From Phenylobacterium sp. (GTDB taxonomy: Bacteria; Pseudomonadota; Alphaproteobacteria; Caulobacterales; Caulobacteraceae), in NCBI RefSeq assembly GCF_030693625.1, contig NZ_JAUYAF010000032.1, positions 1 through 49,851 on the forward strand: a stretch of DNA of 49,851 nt, in the 5' to 3' direction. Each line of letters opens with the position of its first letter. Position 1 is the stretch's first letter. A program made the position numbers and the translations under genes. Shown piece after piece: positions 49,735-49,851 of the stretch. The notes beneath the pieces were generated by a model. The model ran no database searches, was not told where the DNA came from, and saw only the letters and a list, made by a program, of their open reading frames with translations.

Positions 49735-49851
49735 TTGTGGATTCTCGTTCGAAGTGCAACACCCTGGAGAAGGCCTCGGCTGGGGTGTGGAAGTCCAGGC
49801 ACTGTCTTGGGGTGTGGTTGTAGGCCTGCGCGACGGCGATGATGCGGGCTG
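49715..49851 (-). mobile_element. IS30-family transposase, 3' end only (cut by window edge)
   Basis: The reverse strand reads ARIIAVAQAYNHTPRQCLDF, then HTPAEAFSRVLHFEREST and TRPWPG before TGA at 49717-49715. The NHTPRQCLDF..TPAEAF pattern is the C-terminus of IS30-family transposases. Only about 44 codons are visible. The stop codon falls inside the adjoining REP-like palindrome (49719-49734), so the last residues are probably read from flanking DNA. Confidence 0.75.

Noticed and set aside
1..49851. CRISPR arrays, tRNA or rRNA genes
   Set aside because: No regularly spaced direct repeats, cloverleaf-type sequence or rRNA-like stretches were seen in any intergenic region.

Overview
The window looks like a chromosomal segment of a Caulobacteraceae bacterium, probably Phenylobacterium or a close relative. 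The evidence is very GC-rich coding sequence, the gene order purA / atypical receiver / rpoH / rluD, a phaR-phaAB polyhydroxybutyrate locus, several HWE or HisKA_2 type histidine kinases, a TonB-dependent receptor, many ATGA start/stop overlaps and GANTC (CcrM-type) sites. The genus is inferred from protein resemblance. No rRNA, tRNA or CRISPR array was seen.

Layout. 1-45 is the 5' tip of an IS630-family transposase. 141-8276 holds a CHASE3 hybrid kinase, threonine/serine dehydratase, a VOC protein, purA, a receiver protein with Glu at the phospho-site, rpoH and rluD. 8469-9172 is a decayed ADYC-domain gene that shares its stop tetranucleotide with an encapsulated-ferritin-type protein lacking a visible cargo peptide. 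9242-19301 is housekeeping: phoD, a LysE exporter, hisI, DUF817, folE, and the tightly packed cysS / SRPBCC / IscU-like / yidD / thrS / GT2 run. 19308-23973 carries HMG-CoA lyase, an ArnT-like transferase with a divergent polyprenyl-phosphate glycosyltransferase, and small proteins of unknown role. 24017-26776 is phaR-phaA-phaB. 26878-29852 has a DUF4908-like secreted protein, gloB, a methyltransferase and a PII protein behind a long leader hairpin. 29853-30336 is a gene-free stretch of palindromic repeats.

The second half is rich in sensing. 31065-32847 is a B12-type MerR photoreceptor regulator (CarH/LitR type) coupled to a small membrane protein and divergent from a DCC-family protein, with two matching operator palindromes. 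It is followed by an MHYT hybrid kinase, and then by an OmpR-type two-component system linked to two b-type cytochromes and a PepSY protein, with paired direct repeats in the divergent promoter region. At 40062-43128 a PAS/HWE kinase is divergent from photoactive yellow protein (pyp) and its 4-coumarate-CoA ligase. 43213-49704 has a YciI protein, an HxlR regulator divergent from a TonB receptor across an inverted repeat, a nitroreductase, a HisKA_2-type kinase and an FAD dehydrogenase separated by a perfect FNR/FixK box. The right edge is the 3' end of an IS30-family transposase abutting a REP-like palindrome.

The strongest biological story is that two different photoreceptor systems (B12/CarH and PYP/coumarate ligase) lie within 12 kb, among sensor kinases and redox membrane proteins. 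No tyrosine ammonia-lyase, which would make the PYP chromophore precursor, is present in the window.
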